DNA from: Massilibacillus massiliensis
GTDB lineage: Bacteria > Bacillota > Negativicutes > FLKF01
Assembly (NCBI RefSeq): GCF_900086705.1
Contig: NZ_LT575483.1
Span: forward strand, 2,555,189 to 2,619,188
DNA length: 64,000 nucleotides
Direction: 5' to 3'
Of the stretch, positions 17,739 through 26,035 are shown piece by piece. A program made the translations under genes and the position numbers. Numbering within the stretch: position 1 is the stretch's first letter; each line of letters begins with the position of its first letter. Under the pieces are notes generated by a model. That model ran no database searches, was not told the origin of the DNA, and worked only from the letters and a program-made list of their open reading frames with translations.

Positions 17739-17767
17739 TTGACAGCTACAAAATGAAGCAATATAAT
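17739..17767 (+). promoter_or_regulatory. Consensus sigma-70-type promoter
   Basis: TTGACA and TATAAT separated by exactly 17 bp, upstream of the XRE gene at 17810. A perfect consensus usually means strong transcription held in check by a repressor. Confidence 0.8.
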
Positions 17768-17809
17768 AGGGGTATAGATAATTTATATTGTGATCGAGGG
17801 GGTGGTTGG

Positions 17810-18064
17810 ATGAGAGAAGAGTTAGTTTCCGTTCGGAGGTGTACGGGAAAGACACAAAGTGAGATGGCTAGAATGCTAGGAATATCACGAAGTTTTTATG
17901 GGTTAATTGAAAATGGCAGTAGGAATCCAGACTATGGATTAGCTAAACGAATAGCCAAAATTTTAAAAGTATCTCCAGATGCTATTTTTTTTGATCTCGA
18001 TGGCTTCGAAATGAAGCAAAAGACTAAAGAAAATGTGCATCCGAATTTTCTTTCAAGAAAGTAA
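17810..18064 (+). CDS. Small XRE regulator upstream of the PTS operon
   Basis: 84 residues, almost all helix-turn-helix (VRRCTGKTQSEMARMLGISRSFYGLIENGSRNPDYGLAKRIAKIL). I use ATG 17810, which follows the perfect promoter and a GAGGGGG ribosome site; the longer frame from 17687 runs through the promoter and is not plausible. It precedes the PTS genes by 170 bases containing an inverted repeat, so it may regulate them. A paralogous XRE-EIIA pairing occurs at 24081-25020. Confidence 0.85.
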   Translation: MREELVSVRRCTGKTQSEMARMLGISRSFYGLIENGSRNPDYGLAKRIAKILKVSPDAIFFDLDGFEMKQKTKENVHPNFLSRK

Positions 18065-18124
18065 TTCTACCTAGAGTATACCAATAATATTCGCAAAATT
18101 CCGTAATTTAAAACAAATTTGCAA

Positions 18125-18148
18125 TCTGTTGTCAGAAATGACAACAGA
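18125..18148. promoter_or_regulatory. Inverted repeat upstream of PTS operon
   Basis: 10-bp arms TCTGTTGTCA and complement around GAAA, between the small XRE gene and the EIIA gene. No T-run follows, so an operator is more likely than a terminator. Confidence 0.5.
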
Positions 18149-18234
18149 AGTACCTACTTGAAAGGGGATGAGCTATGGGAGACGGTAAAATTTTTGGCTA
18201 TGGATATTAGATGAGAGACAAGGAGGAATGAGGC

Positions 18235-18690
18235 GTGGATATTGCAGAGGTTTTAAATGAGAATTTAATAAATTTAAAACTGCAAGCAGGGACGAAAGTG
18301 GAGGCAATCGAGGAACTGATAGAGCTGTTATATCAAGAGGGAAAAGTTAGTGATTGCGATCTGTTTTTGAGGGATGTTTATGACCGTGAAGCAGAGGGGC
18401 GGACGGGGATTGGTAAGCATGTTGCTATACCACATGGCAAGTCGGATGCGGTGGCGAATACTTCAATTGTAATTGGTCGGACAATGCATGATTTAGTATG
18501 GGAATCTCTTGATGACAAGCCTGTTCATATCGTGATTTTGTTTGCGGTGCGGAAGGAAGATAAGACGAAACTACATTTGAGATTGTTGGCGCAGGTTGCG
18601 TGTGCTTTGGCAGATGAAGAAGTACTAAAGCGATTACTGATAACTGAGGATAAACAGGAAGTCATTGCTTTGTTGACAGGGGACGAATAG
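18235..18690 (+). CDS. PTS fructose-type EIIA component
   Basis: 151 residues of the PTS_EIIA_2 fold. GKHVAIPHGKS places the phosphorylated histidine at residue 67; the second conserved His is in KTKLHLRLLAQVA. It receives phosphate from HPr and passes it to EIIB. GTG start with AGGAGG upstream. First gene of a tight five-gene operon (EIIA, EIIB, EIIC, aldolase, sugar isomerase). Compare the 24556 paralogue, where the active His is lost. Confidence 0.93.
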   Translation: MDIAEVLNENLINLKLQAGTKVEAIEELIELLYQEGKVSDCDLFLRDVYDREAEGRTGIGKHVAIPHGKSDAVANTSIVIGRTMHDLVWESLDDKPVHIVILFAVRKEDKTKLHLRLLAQVACALADEEVLKRLLITEDKQEVIALLTGDE

Positions 18691-18708
18691 CGAAAAGGGG
18701 AAGTGTAG

Positions 18709-19029
18709 ATGAAAATTGTAGGAGTTGCGGCTTGTACAGCGGGAATTGCGCATACCTATATTGCCGCAGAAAAATTGAGAAAGGGTGCGCTGGCGAGGGG
18801 GCATGAGGTGCATGTTGAAACGCAAGGCACGATTGGCGTTGAAAATGAGCTTTCGCAAGCGCAAATTGATGCGGCGGATTTGGTGATTTTGGCAGTCGAT
18901 ATCAAGATAAACGGTGAAGAACGGTTTGCAGGAAAACGTATTGTTCGTGTGAAAACGGCGACTGTGATCAAGTCACCGGTGCAGTTTATGGAGAAAGTGG
19001 AAACAGAGCTTGCAAAGAATAAGAGCTAA
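18709..19029 (+). CDS. PTS fructose-type EIIB component
   Basis: 106 residues with the family N-terminus MKIVGVAACTAGIAHTYIAAE; Cys9 is the phosphorylation site. It accepts phosphate from EIIA and phosphorylates the sugar during transport by EIIC. It starts 18 bases after the EIIA gene, so the two are co-transcribed. Fructose class by sequence type; the actual sugar is unknown. Confidence 0.93.
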   Translation: MKIVGVAACTAGIAHTYIAAEKLRKGALARGHEVHVETQGTIGVENELSQAQIDAADLVILAVDIKINGEERFAGKRIVRVKTATVIKSPVQFMEKVETELAKNKS

Positions 19030-19049
19030 AGAGGATGAGGTGAAGAAAA

Positions 19050-20147
19050 GTGGCAGGACAAAGTAATGTGATTGGAACGATCAAAAAGCATGTACTGACA
19101 GGTGTTTCTTATATGCTTCCGTTGATTGTTGCCGCAGGGATTTGTATGGCATTGGGACAAGTGGCAGGCAGGTTAATGGGTGGCAATTTGATTGAGGTAG
19201 AGGGGTCGCTCCCTTATGTGCTCAATCAGATTGGGATTTATGGCTTGGCATATTTAATTGTACCTGTAATTTGTGCCTATATTGCTTTTTCTATTTCAGA
19301 TAGACCAGGGATTGCACCGGGACTTATTGTCGGATTTATTTGTACGCAAATTCATGCTGGGTTTATTGGTGGGATGGTAGGCGGATTTGTTGTTGGGTAT
19401 GTAGTCAATGGAATTAAGAGATATGTGAAGGTGCCTGTTGCGGCACAAGGCTTGATGCCAATTATGATTATTCCGGTATTATCGACGGTCATTGCCGGAC
19501 TTGGCATGTACTATATCATCGGTCAGCCGATTATATGGTTACAGAGTAGTTTAATTCACCTGCTTGAGAGTATGCAAAATGGTTCCAAGTTTGCTTTGGG
19601 GGCAATACTTGGGGTGATGGCGACGTTTGATTTTGGCGGGCCGGTGAATAAAACGATGTCGCTGTTTGTGGATGGGCTTTTAGTTGATGGTGTTTATGGG
19701 CCGGAGTCGGTGAAATTTGTGGGATCAATGATTCCGCCGTTTGGGATCGCGATCTCATATTTTTTGACGAAGAATAAATATACAAGGGCTGAGAAGGAAG
19801 CGCTGAAAGCGGCGTTTCCAATGGGAATCTGCATGATTACAGAAGGTGTGATTCCGATTGCGGCTAGGGATTTATTTCGGGTGGTGGCTTCTTGTGTTAC
19901 AGGTTCAGCGATCGCGGGCGGATTGCTGATGGTTTGGGGTGTGGAGTCACCCGTACCGCACGGCGGAATGTTTGTTGTGCCGTTATTTAAAGAACCATTG
20001 TTGTTCTGTGCGGCGCTTTTGCTTGGTTCGGTGATTTGTGGTGTGATGCTGTCATTTTTGAAGAAAAAAGTGACAGAATCGGATGAAGCTTTTGATGATG
20101 ATGCGGTTCAGGTAAAAGATGAGGAGATCAACTTTAGCTTGGAATAA
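19050..20147 (+). CDS. PTS fructose-type EIIC permease
   Basis: 365 residues with 8-10 hydrophobic membrane segments and the family features GVSYMLPLIVAAGICMALGQ, PGIAPGLIVGFICTQIHAGFIGGMVGGF, FDFGGPVNKTMSLFVDGLL and MITEGVIPIAARD. It forms the sugar channel in the cytoplasmic membrane. GTG start 20 bases after EIIB. Here A, B and C are separate polypeptides rather than one FruA chain. Confidence 0.93.
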   Translation: MAGQSNVIGTIKKHVLTGVSYMLPLIVAAGICMALGQVAGRLMGGNLIEVEGSLPYVLNQIGIYGLAYLIVPVICAYIAFSISDRPGIAPGLIVGFICTQIHAGFIGGMVGGFVVGYVVNGIKRYVKVPVAAQGLMPIMIIPVLSTVIAGLGMYYIIGQPIIWLQSSLIHLLESMQNGSKFALGAILGVMATFDFGGPVNKTMSLFVDGLLVDGVYGPESVKFVGSMIPPFGIAISYFLTKNKYTRAEKEALKAAFPMGICMITEGVIPIAARDLFRVVASCVTGSAIAGGLLMVWGVESPVPHGGMFVVPLFKEPLLFCAALLLGSVICGVMLSFLKKKVTESDEAFDDDAVQVKDEEINFSLE

Positions 20148-20191
20148 TATTGTGCAAATAAAAAATAGTGTAGAGAAGGAGTGTTTTGTTT

Positions 20192-21052
20192 ATGTTAGTG
20201 AAAATGTCAGAATTGTTAAGCGTTGCAAAAACAGAAAAGTTTGCAGTTGGTGCATTTAATGTATCGGATAGTTCATTACTGAGAGCAGTGACGGAGGAAG
20301 CTGAGGCTTCGAATTCTCCGGCGATCATTGCGATTCATCCTGATGAACTAAAATTTATTACGGATGCGTTTATGGCGTATGTCATCGAGAGAACAAAAAG
20401 CAGTACGATTCCTTTTGTGATTCACTTGGATCATGGTGGTTCTTTTGCTGATGTTATGCGGGCAATACACGTTGGTTTTAGCTCAGTGATGATTGATGGT
20501 TCACGACTTCCTTATCATGAGAATGTTCTGTTGACGAAAAAGGTTGTAGAAGCAGCGCATGCGGCAGGCGTTTGTGTTGAGGGGGAACTCGGAACGATCG
20601 GCAATACAGGAACCTCGATTGAGGGCGGTGTTAGCGAGATCACTTATACAGATCCTGACCAGGCAGAGGATTTTGTGAAAGTAACGGGTGTGGATTCTTT
20701 AGCGGTAGCGATTGGTACGGCACATGGCATTTATCCGAAAGATGTTACGCCAAAATTACAAATGCATATTTTACAGGCAATTACTGAAAAGATTGCTACG
20801 CCAATCGTATTACATGGTGGTTCAGCAAATCCAGATAAAGAGATTGCCGAGGCAGTTAAAATTGGTGTGCAGAAAGTCAATATTTCGAGTGATATGAAAT
20901 TTGCCTTTTACAAGAAAGCACGGGAAATCTTATCGGCGCAGGAATGCTGGGAACCAAATATGATATATCCGCAGTGTATTGACGCGGCTAGAGAAGTGAT
21001 TCGTTTTAAGATGAATTTATTTGGTTCCATCGGTATGGCGAACCGTTATTGA
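20192..21052 (+). CDS. Class II ketose-bisphosphate aldolase
   Basis: 286 residues of the FbaA/GatY/KbaY family. Zinc and catalytic landmarks: FVIHLDHGGS (Asp-His), GVCVEGELGTIG, the His in AIGTAHGIYP and the His in VLHGGSANP. It splits a ketose 1,6-bisphosphate into two trioses. Start ATG 20192 with AAGGAG ten bases upstream. Its place between PTS genes and an isomerase suggests it handles a phosphorylated dietary ketose, not central glycolysis; fructose and tagatose cannot be told apart by eye. Confidence 0.9.
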   Translation: MLVKMSELLSVAKTEKFAVGAFNVSDSSLLRAVTEEAEASNSPAIIAIHPDELKFITDAFMAYVIERTKSSTIPFVIHLDHGGSFADVMRAIHVGFSSVMIDGSRLPYHENVLLTKKVVEAAHAAGVCVEGELGTIGNTGTSIEGGVSEITYTDPDQAEDFVKVTGVDSLAVAIGTAHGIYPKDVTPKLQMHILQAITEKIATPIVLHGGSANPDKEIAEAVKIGVQKVNISSDMKFAFYKKAREILSAQECWEPNMIYPQCIDAAREVIRFKMNLFGSIGMANRY

Positions 21053-21065
21053 GGAGGAATAATGA

Positions 21066-21596
21066 ATGGCTGATATAAATTTGATATTGAGTGAAAAAGT
21101 CGAAGGATTATTTAAGAAAGCGCATATTGCTTTAACAGCGGAAGAAAGAGAACACTTAGAGTTTGTTGATTTTGGCTTTGGTGCAGGTAATGTTGATAAG
21201 GAAGGGCTGCAGCTCATCGTGTACTGTAATAATGAACGTTATTGTGCTAAGGAAATGGTGCTTTTGCCATATCAAACATGTCCAGAGCATCGGCATCCGC
21301 CAAAGAAAAACGATGCGGAGGGCAAGATGGAAACATTTCGTTGTCGTTATGGAAAAGTGTATCTTTATGTAGCAGGGGATGCCACAAAACATTTGTCGGC
21401 AGAAATTCCTGTGAAACATAAAAAATGGTATACAGTAAGGCACGAGATTGTTTTACATGCAGGACAGCAGTATACGATTCCACCCAATACACGCCACTGG
21501 TTTCAGGCAGGCAATAAAGGAGCCGTCATAAGCGAATTTTCTTCGCCGAGTGATGATGCATCGGATATTTTCACAAACCCCAACATACAGCGCTAA
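21066..21596 (+). CDS. Cupin sugar isomerase (D-lyxose isomerase-like)
   Basis: 176 residues of a single cupin domain. The metal ligands are visible: H-x-H in CPEHRHPPKK, the Glu in GKMETFRCRYG and the late His in IPPNTRHWFQAG. This pattern fits the D-lyxose ketol-isomerase family (aldose-ketose conversion). It begins 13 bases after the aldolase gene and ends the operon, just before a terminator. Exact substrate unproven. Confidence 0.82.
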   Translation: MADINLILSEKVEGLFKKAHIALTAEEREHLEFVDFGFGAGNVDKEGLQLIVYCNNERYCAKEMVLLPYQTCPEHRHPPKKNDAEGKMETFRCRYGKVYLYVAGDATKHLSAEIPVKHKKWYTVRHEIVLHAGQQYTIPPNTRHWFQAGNKGAVISEFSSPSDDASDIFTNPNIQR

Positions 21597-21642
21597 GGAA
21601 CGCTTGAAGTTAAATCTATTTTATTGTCATATTTAACATAAA

Positions 21643-21701
21643 AAAACTTCCCTTTAGAGATGAATTGTTTGAAAGCGAATTCATCTCTGTGGGAAGTTTT
21701 T
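21643..21701. terminator. Terminator between PTS operon and YitT gene
   Basis: AAAACTTCCC pairs with GGGAAGTTTT and AGAGATGAATT with AATTCATCTCT, giving a long stem with T-runs in both directions. Confidence 0.85.
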
Positions 21702-21708
21702 GTTCTTG

Positions 21709-22560
21709 TTATATTTGTTTTGGTCCAGGTAGTGTGAAGCCTCGGCCTAAAACTTCTACGGCATCTTGAACGATCATAAATGCGTGGGGATCTACATCCT
21801 GGATAAGAAGTTTAATTTGACCAATTTGGGTTAGGCTTACAACGACAAAGATGACTTGTTTTTCTTGGCGCGTAAAGGCACCTTGTCCAGTGAGAATTGT
21901 AGCACCTCGCCCTACTTCTTTTAGGATGACATTGATGATCTCTTCTGTTTTATAGGAAACGATATGCAAAGTTTTCTTGCGATTAAATCCTTCTACGACA
22001 TTGTCGGTAATGTTGGCGGCAATAAACATGGAGATCAGAGTAAGTATGGCGAGTTTTATGCCAAACAGAAGCGCAGCGACCACCATAATCATACAGTTAA
22101 GTGAGAAGGAGGCAATCCCTACATTGATAGAGTAGTATTTTTTCAAGATACTGCAGACAACATCAAGCCCGCCGCCGCTGCCATTGGCTCTAAATATAAG
22201 CCCTGAGCCAATGCCGGTTACAACTCCGCCTGTAATAGCAGCGAGAATTGGGTCATCTAAGATCATAAAGTTTGATAAATAACCCGTAAGATCTATGAAG
22301 AGGGATAAGAGTACCGCGCCATAGATGGTTTTAAAAAGATACTCTTTGCCGATGAGTCGATAAGCCGCGTAAAAAAGGGGGATATTCATTGCTAGCATTT
22401 GTAAACCAATGGGCCAGCCGGACAGATAAAAAAGGATAATCGCTATCCCGCTCACCCCGCCGCTTAGTAGGTGATGAGGAACGAGAAAGCTATTGATCGC
22501 GATCGCACTTAACAAACAACCAATACCGACAGAAAGATATTGATAAATTTTATTCCGCAT
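21709..22560 (-). CDS. YitT family membrane protein
   Basis: 283 residues: five or six membrane segments in the first ~180 residues (including FLVPHHLLSGGVSGIAIILFYLSG and the glycine-rich GSGLIFRANGSGGGLDVV), then a C-terminal DUF2179 domain (GATILTGQGAFTRQEKQVIFVVV, AFMIVQDAVEVLGRGF). Function of the family is not established. Monocistronic, on the opposite strand from the PTS operon and sharing its terminator. Confidence 0.9.
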   Translation of the reverse strand: MRNKIYQYLSVGIGCLLSAIAINSFLVPHHLLSGGVSGIAIILFYLSGWPIGLQMLAMNIPLFYAAYRLIGKEYLFKTIYGAVLLSLFIDLTGYLSNFMILDDPILAAITGGVVTGIGSGLIFRANGSGGGLDVVCSILKKYYSINVGIASFSLNCMIMVVAALLFGIKLAILTLISMFIAANITDNVVEGFNRKKTLHIVSYKTEEIINVILKEVGRGATILTGQGAFTRQEKQVIFVVVSLTQIGQIKLLIQDVDPHAFMIVQDAVEVLGRGFTLPGPKQI

Positions 22561-22717
22561 ATAGTTTTTCCTCCTAGTATGAAATGAGAAGTATAGATTT
22601 AGCTTTAAAGTTTATCGACTTCCAGGTACACCATTCATAATGGATAGGCTACAATTAATTGGACAGTTATTATAAGGGCATGTAAAATAAAATAATAAAA
22701 CAAAAGGAGCTAGGCCC

Positions 22718-23008
22718 ATGACTGTTGAAAAACGCCCTCGTCGTAGCTATACGGACGAATTCAAAAAACAAGTTGTACAATTATATAATAACGGAAAACG
22801 TAAGTGTGACATTATTCGTGAATATGATATCGCATCGTCCTTGCTTGACAAATGGATTCAGCAAGCTAACAATAGTGGCTCTTTCAAGGAGAAAGATAAT
22901 CTTACAACTGAACAGATAGAACTGATTGAGCTTCGCAAACGGAACAAATATCTTGAAATGGAGAATGATATTTTAAAGCAAGCAGCGCTGATCTTAGGAC
23001 GAAAGTAA
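22718..23008 (+). CDS. IS3-family transposase OrfA
   Basis: 96 residues: a helix-turn-helix (RRSYTDEFKKQVVQLYNNGKRKCDIIREYDIASSLLDKWI region) followed by a leucine-zipper-like helix (IELIELRKRNKYLEMENDILKQAALIL), the standard OrfA plan. AAGGAG precedes the ATG. OrfB lies in the next frame, so a fused transposase by frameshift is likely in this family. Confidence 0.93.
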   Translation: MTVEKRPRRSYTDEFKKQVVQLYNNGKRKCDIIREYDIASSLLDKWIQQANNSGSFKEKDNLTTEQIELIELRKRNKYLEMENDILKQAALILGRK

Positions 23009-23010
23009 AT

Positions 23011-23844
23011 GTGATTAAAGCCAATATCCACAAATACTCTGTATCAGCAATGTGTAAAGTCCTACAAATTCCAAGAAGCACCTATTATTATGAGGCAAAA
23101 GCAAATCCAGATGAATCTAAGCTGGTGGCAAATATTGTTGATATATTTAAAGCAAGCCGAAATAATTATGGAACCCGAAAAATAAAATCAGATTTAAAAG
23201 ATAGAAATATCATTGCTTCACGCCGCCGCATCGGCAGAATCATGAGGCAGGAAGGACTGATTTCAAGTTATACGACTGCCCAGTTCCGTCCTCAAAAGGA
23301 TACTTGTAATGAATCAAAAACCAAAAATGTTGTTGACCGCCAGTTCAGTGAACAACCATATAGAAATGCTATTGTAAGCGATTTAACATATGTCAGAGTC
23401 GGCATGAGCTGGAACTACATTTGTGTGCTTATTGACCTCTTTAATAGAGAAATAATTGGTTACAGTGCCGGACGTAATAAAACAGCAGACCTTGTAAAAC
23501 AGGCATTTCAGACTGTAAGGGGAAATCTGAAAGATATCCAGATATTTCACACGGACCGTGGCAACGAATTTAAAAATCGGACCATTGAAGAAATCTTGGA
23601 AGCATTTGAAATTCAGCGTTCTCTCAGTCATAAAGGGTGTCCTTATGATAATGCAGTGGCAGAAGCAACATTTAAAATAATCAAAACAGAATTTATCAGG
23701 AACCAGACTTTTCACAGCTTAAACCATCTGCAGATTGAGTTAGCTGATTATGTAAATTGGTTCAACAATCATAGGATTCATTCTTCACTAGGATATCTAA
23801 CACCGGTGAAGTATAGAATAAATACCCTTAAAAAAGTTGTCTAA
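23011..23844 (+). CDS. IS3-family transposase OrfB (DDE integrase)
   Basis: 277 residues with an N-terminal HTH_21 region (MCKVLQIPRSTYYYEAK) and an rve integrase core whose catalytic triad is visible: Asp in IVSDLTYVRVG, Asp in IFHTDRGNEFKN and Glu in NAVAEATFKIIKTE. Starts at GTG two bases after the OrfA stop, in another frame. Intact. Confidence 0.93.
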   Translation: MIKANIHKYSVSAMCKVLQIPRSTYYYEAKANPDESKLVANIVDIFKASRNNYGTRKIKSDLKDRNIIASRRRIGRIMRQEGLISSYTTAQFRPQKDTCNESKTKNVVDRQFSEQPYRNAIVSDLTYVRVGMSWNYICVLIDLFNREIIGYSAGRNKTADLVKQAFQTVRGNLKDIQIFHTDRGNEFKNRTIEEILEAFEIQRSLSHKGCPYDNAVAEATFKIIKTEFIRNQTFHSLNHLQIELADYVNWFNNHRIHSSLGYLTPVKYRINTLKKVV

Positions 23845-24028
23845 AAAACTGTTGACAGTCCATAAAAAACCTCCTAAGTATATTCTATAGTAGGCCTGGT
23901 TATTTGTATATCCAGAAAGCTAATTTGATTTTATCAGGTAATGTAAAGTGGGTTCATGATAAAAAGACACTATCTAAGATGAGGTTGAGGACATTATTTT
24001 AAATCGTTCAATCATAAAATGAATCAAT

Positions 24029-24070
24029 ATAACAAAACCCTGTTACTTATAGGTAACAGGGTTTTGTTAT
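24029..24070. terminator. Hairpin terminator
   Basis: Perfect 18-bp stem (ATAACAAAACCCTGTTAC and complement), 6-base loop, ahead of the minus-strand XRE stop; works on either strand. Confidence 0.85.
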
Positions 24071-24080
24071 ATATACGATC

Positions 24081-24377
24081 TTATTTTATCCCATATTTAT
24101 AGAAAAGAAACTCTTTAAATAAAGCCAATTCTTTTTTTGCATCAATAGGAAGAGCTTCAATCTTATTGGTATTTGGGTCTTCATCTTCTGAAAAAAATTC
24201 TGCTAAAGTTATTCCTAAAGCATTACAAATTTTTTCTAAGGTAACAATATTAGGACTTTTTTGGCCAATTTCGATCTCTCGTAAAGTTGCCTGTCCTATT
24301 TCTGCAAGTTGAGAAAGCTTGTTTGTACTATAACCTTTTTCTGTTCTCAACTGGACGATTCGTTTAGCAATAATCAT
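24081..24377 (-). CDS. XRE family regulator next to EIIA-like gene
   Basis: 98 residues: HTH (LRTEKGYSTNKLSQLAEIGQATLREIEIGQKSPN) and a short acidic C-terminal tail ending FLFYKYGIK. GGAGGATATAATTT leads into the ATG. Divergent from the degenerate EIIA gene, with three similar 12-base boxes between. A decayed copy of the same protein type lies at 16663-16835. Confidence 0.9.
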   Translation of the reverse strand: MIIAKRIVQLRTEKGYSTNKLSQLAEIGQATLREIEIGQKSPNIVTLEKICNALGITLAEFFSEDEDPNTNKIEALPIDAKKELALFKEFLFYKYGIK

Positions 24378-24396
24378 AAATTATATCCTCCAATTT

Positions 24397-24478
24397 AACG
24401 CTAAAGCAATTATAACATTAAAAAACCGAGGAAAAATAACGTTTTAGCATTGAAGAATTAACGCGAAAGCATTATAAT
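24397..24478. promoter_or_regulatory. Operator boxes and promoter between XRE and EIIA-like genes
   Basis: Three related boxes: AACGCTAAAGCA at 24397, its inverted relative ACGTTTTAGCA at 24439, and AACGCGAAAGCA at 24460. For the plus strand, TTGAAG (24450-24455) and TATAAT (24473-24478) are 17 bp apart and the third box fills the spacer, so bound regulator would block the EIIA-like gene. Confidence 0.6.
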
Positions 24479-24555
24479 AAAATCGAAAAGAGGGTGAGAA
24501 ATAGAAGAAGTCATGTCGAAATTCAAAAGTAAAAAAGGTGAGAGGTGAGTGAGAT

Positions 24556-25020
24556 ATGAAGATTGAAGAAATTTTGAGTGAGAATCTGATTGAATTAAAT
24601 TTAAAAGCAAAGACAAAAGTGTCGGCGATAAGAGAATTAATAGAGTTACTCTATCAAGAAGGTATCATACATAATCCTGCATTATTTTTACAAGAGATTT
24701 ATGAACAGGCTGCAAAAGAGGGAACGATACTGGGGAATTGTATAGCGATACCGTATGGGCAATCTGAGACAGTAGCCGTTAGCTCGGTCGCAATTGGAAG
24801 AACAGAACAAGACATGATATGGGATTCCTTCGAGGATATGCCAGTCCGTATCGTACTTTTGGTTGCAGTAAAAAAAGAAGATAAAATGGATGTGCATTTG
24901 CGTTCGTTAAGACAGATCGCCTGCAGTGTGATGGGCAAAGAAATACAGGAGAAATTGCTGACAATCGAGGATGAAAAAGAGATGGTTACTGTGTTACAAG
25001 ACCTCTATGTTCGAGCATAG
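24556..25020 (+). CDS. EIIA-like protein lacking the active histidine
   Basis: 154 residues, clearly a paralogue of the 18235 EIIA along its whole length. At the active site the intact copy reads KHVAIPHGKS and this one NCIAIPYGQS: His67 is Tyr (codon 24754-24756), with His62 to Cys and Lys69 to Gln. The other conserved His (VHLRSLRQIA) is kept. It therefore should not carry phosphate. Frame and ribosome site are intact, so I treat it as a gene, perhaps regulatory, not as debris. Confidence 0.85.
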   Translation: MKIEEILSENLIELNLKAKTKVSAIRELIELLYQEGIIHNPALFLQEIYEQAAKEGTILGNCIAIPYGQSETVAVSSVAIGRTEQDMIWDSFEDMPVRIVLLVAVKKEDKMDVHLRSLRQIACSVMGKEIQEKLLTIEDEKEMVTVLQDLYVRA

Positions 25021-25071
25021 AATAGAAGATTTCAAAGCATTAAATTTATATAGAATTCATATGAAAACAAC

Positions 25072-25122
25072 AAAACTTCCAGACGGGTAAAATAAGGAAT
25101 GCAAACCCGAACGGGAGTTTTT
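25072..25122 (+). terminator. Terminator after EIIA-like gene
   Basis: Imperfect stem AAAACTTCC...CGGGT / ACCCG...GGGAGTTTT followed by a run of T. Confidence 0.6.
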
Positions 25123-25166
25123 TTATTGCCAGTTTTATCTGAACCTTTTATTTCTCGGCGCTATCG

Positions 25167-25748
25167 TTATAATTGGTCAATATCTATATGGTATTCAATT
25201 TTTTTTGCTACTTCTTTTGCCAAATCATTGCTAAATAGAATTTTGAGGAGGTAAAAACCTAATTCTAAACCAGAAGTAACACCGGCGGCGGTAATGATGT
25301 TATGATCTTGGACTACCTTTTTATCAGGGACTATCGTTACCGAATAGGCTGCCAGTTCTTCTAAAGCGGTGTGATAGGTCGTTGCTTGTTTTCCGTTGAG
25401 TAAACCTGCCGCAGCTAGGATAAACGCACCGGTACATACGGAAGTCATGTACTTGGCATGGGCAGCTTGCTTTAATACGAATTCTTTAATCTGGGGGTTG
25501 TGCATTGCTTCGAAGCGGCCTTTGCCTCCCGGAAGTACTAAGATATCTAAATCAGGGCAAGTGTCAAAAGAATACTCAGGAATAATTTTCATCCCATTAA
25601 AGGCTTGAACGATATCTAAATTTTCGGCGATAAGGAAAACTTGTGTACTGTCTGGCTGAATTTTATTGCTATAACTTAATACTTCAAAAGGACCTACAAA
25701 ATCCATTTCTTCAACTTGCGGAAAAATAAGAATGCCTATTTTGAACAT
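25167..25748 (-). CDS. DJ-1/PfpI family protein
   Basis: 193 residues of the class I glutamine-amidotransferase-like DJ-1/PfpI fold. The nucleophile elbow is YMTSVCTGAFILAAAGLL with its Cys near residue 104, preceded by ILVLPGGKGRF and followed by ATTYHTALEEL, the layout of isonitrile-hydratase-like and AraC-sensor-like members. The reaction cannot be told. GGAG before the ATG. Stands alone; gap 25749-26035 shows nothing recognisable. Confidence 0.85.
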   Translation of the reverse strand: MFKIGILIFPQVEEMDFVGPFEVLSYSNKIQPDSTQVFLIAENLDIVQAFNGMKIIPEYSFDTCPDLDILVLPGGKGRFEAMHNPQIKEFVLKQAAHAKYMTSVCTGAFILAAAGLLNGKQATTYHTALEELAAYSVTIVPDKKVVQDHNIITAAGVTSGLELGFYLLKILFSNDLAKEVAKKIEYHIDIDQL

Positions 25749-26035
25749 GACGATTCTCCTTTATGATATGTATATTTTTAATGTTATTTCGAGAAAACTT
25801 GATAGATTCCTTTGCCGATACAGTTGGCGTTAAAAAGTAATTGTTTCATTGCGTCATCATGGGAATCAGTAGATCAGCAGAAACTGTAAATCCTGTTATA
25901 GAAATATAAGTTTAGAAATAGGATGAATCTAGATGAATTAGGACTATATTCCTGTTTGTTATTTGTTTTACAGGATTTAAAAAATTTACCTTGAATATCA
26001 ATCATTTGTAATCATTGATATAAGGAGTGGAAGAA

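Larger units (their letters stand above)
22660..23862 (+). mobile_element. IS3-family (IS150-type) insertion sequence
   Basis: About 1.2 kb with two consecutive frames for OrfA and OrfB. The left end TGGACAGT and the complement of the right end (TGGACTGT) match apart from one base, giving approximate element limits. A 3-base target repeat is not clear. It lies between yitT and an XRE-EIIA pair. Confidence 0.85.

Noticed and set aside
22656-23865. TAA target duplication of the IS3 element
   Set aside because: It fits only if the left end is shifted by one base relative to the terminal inverted repeat, so I leave it unassigned.
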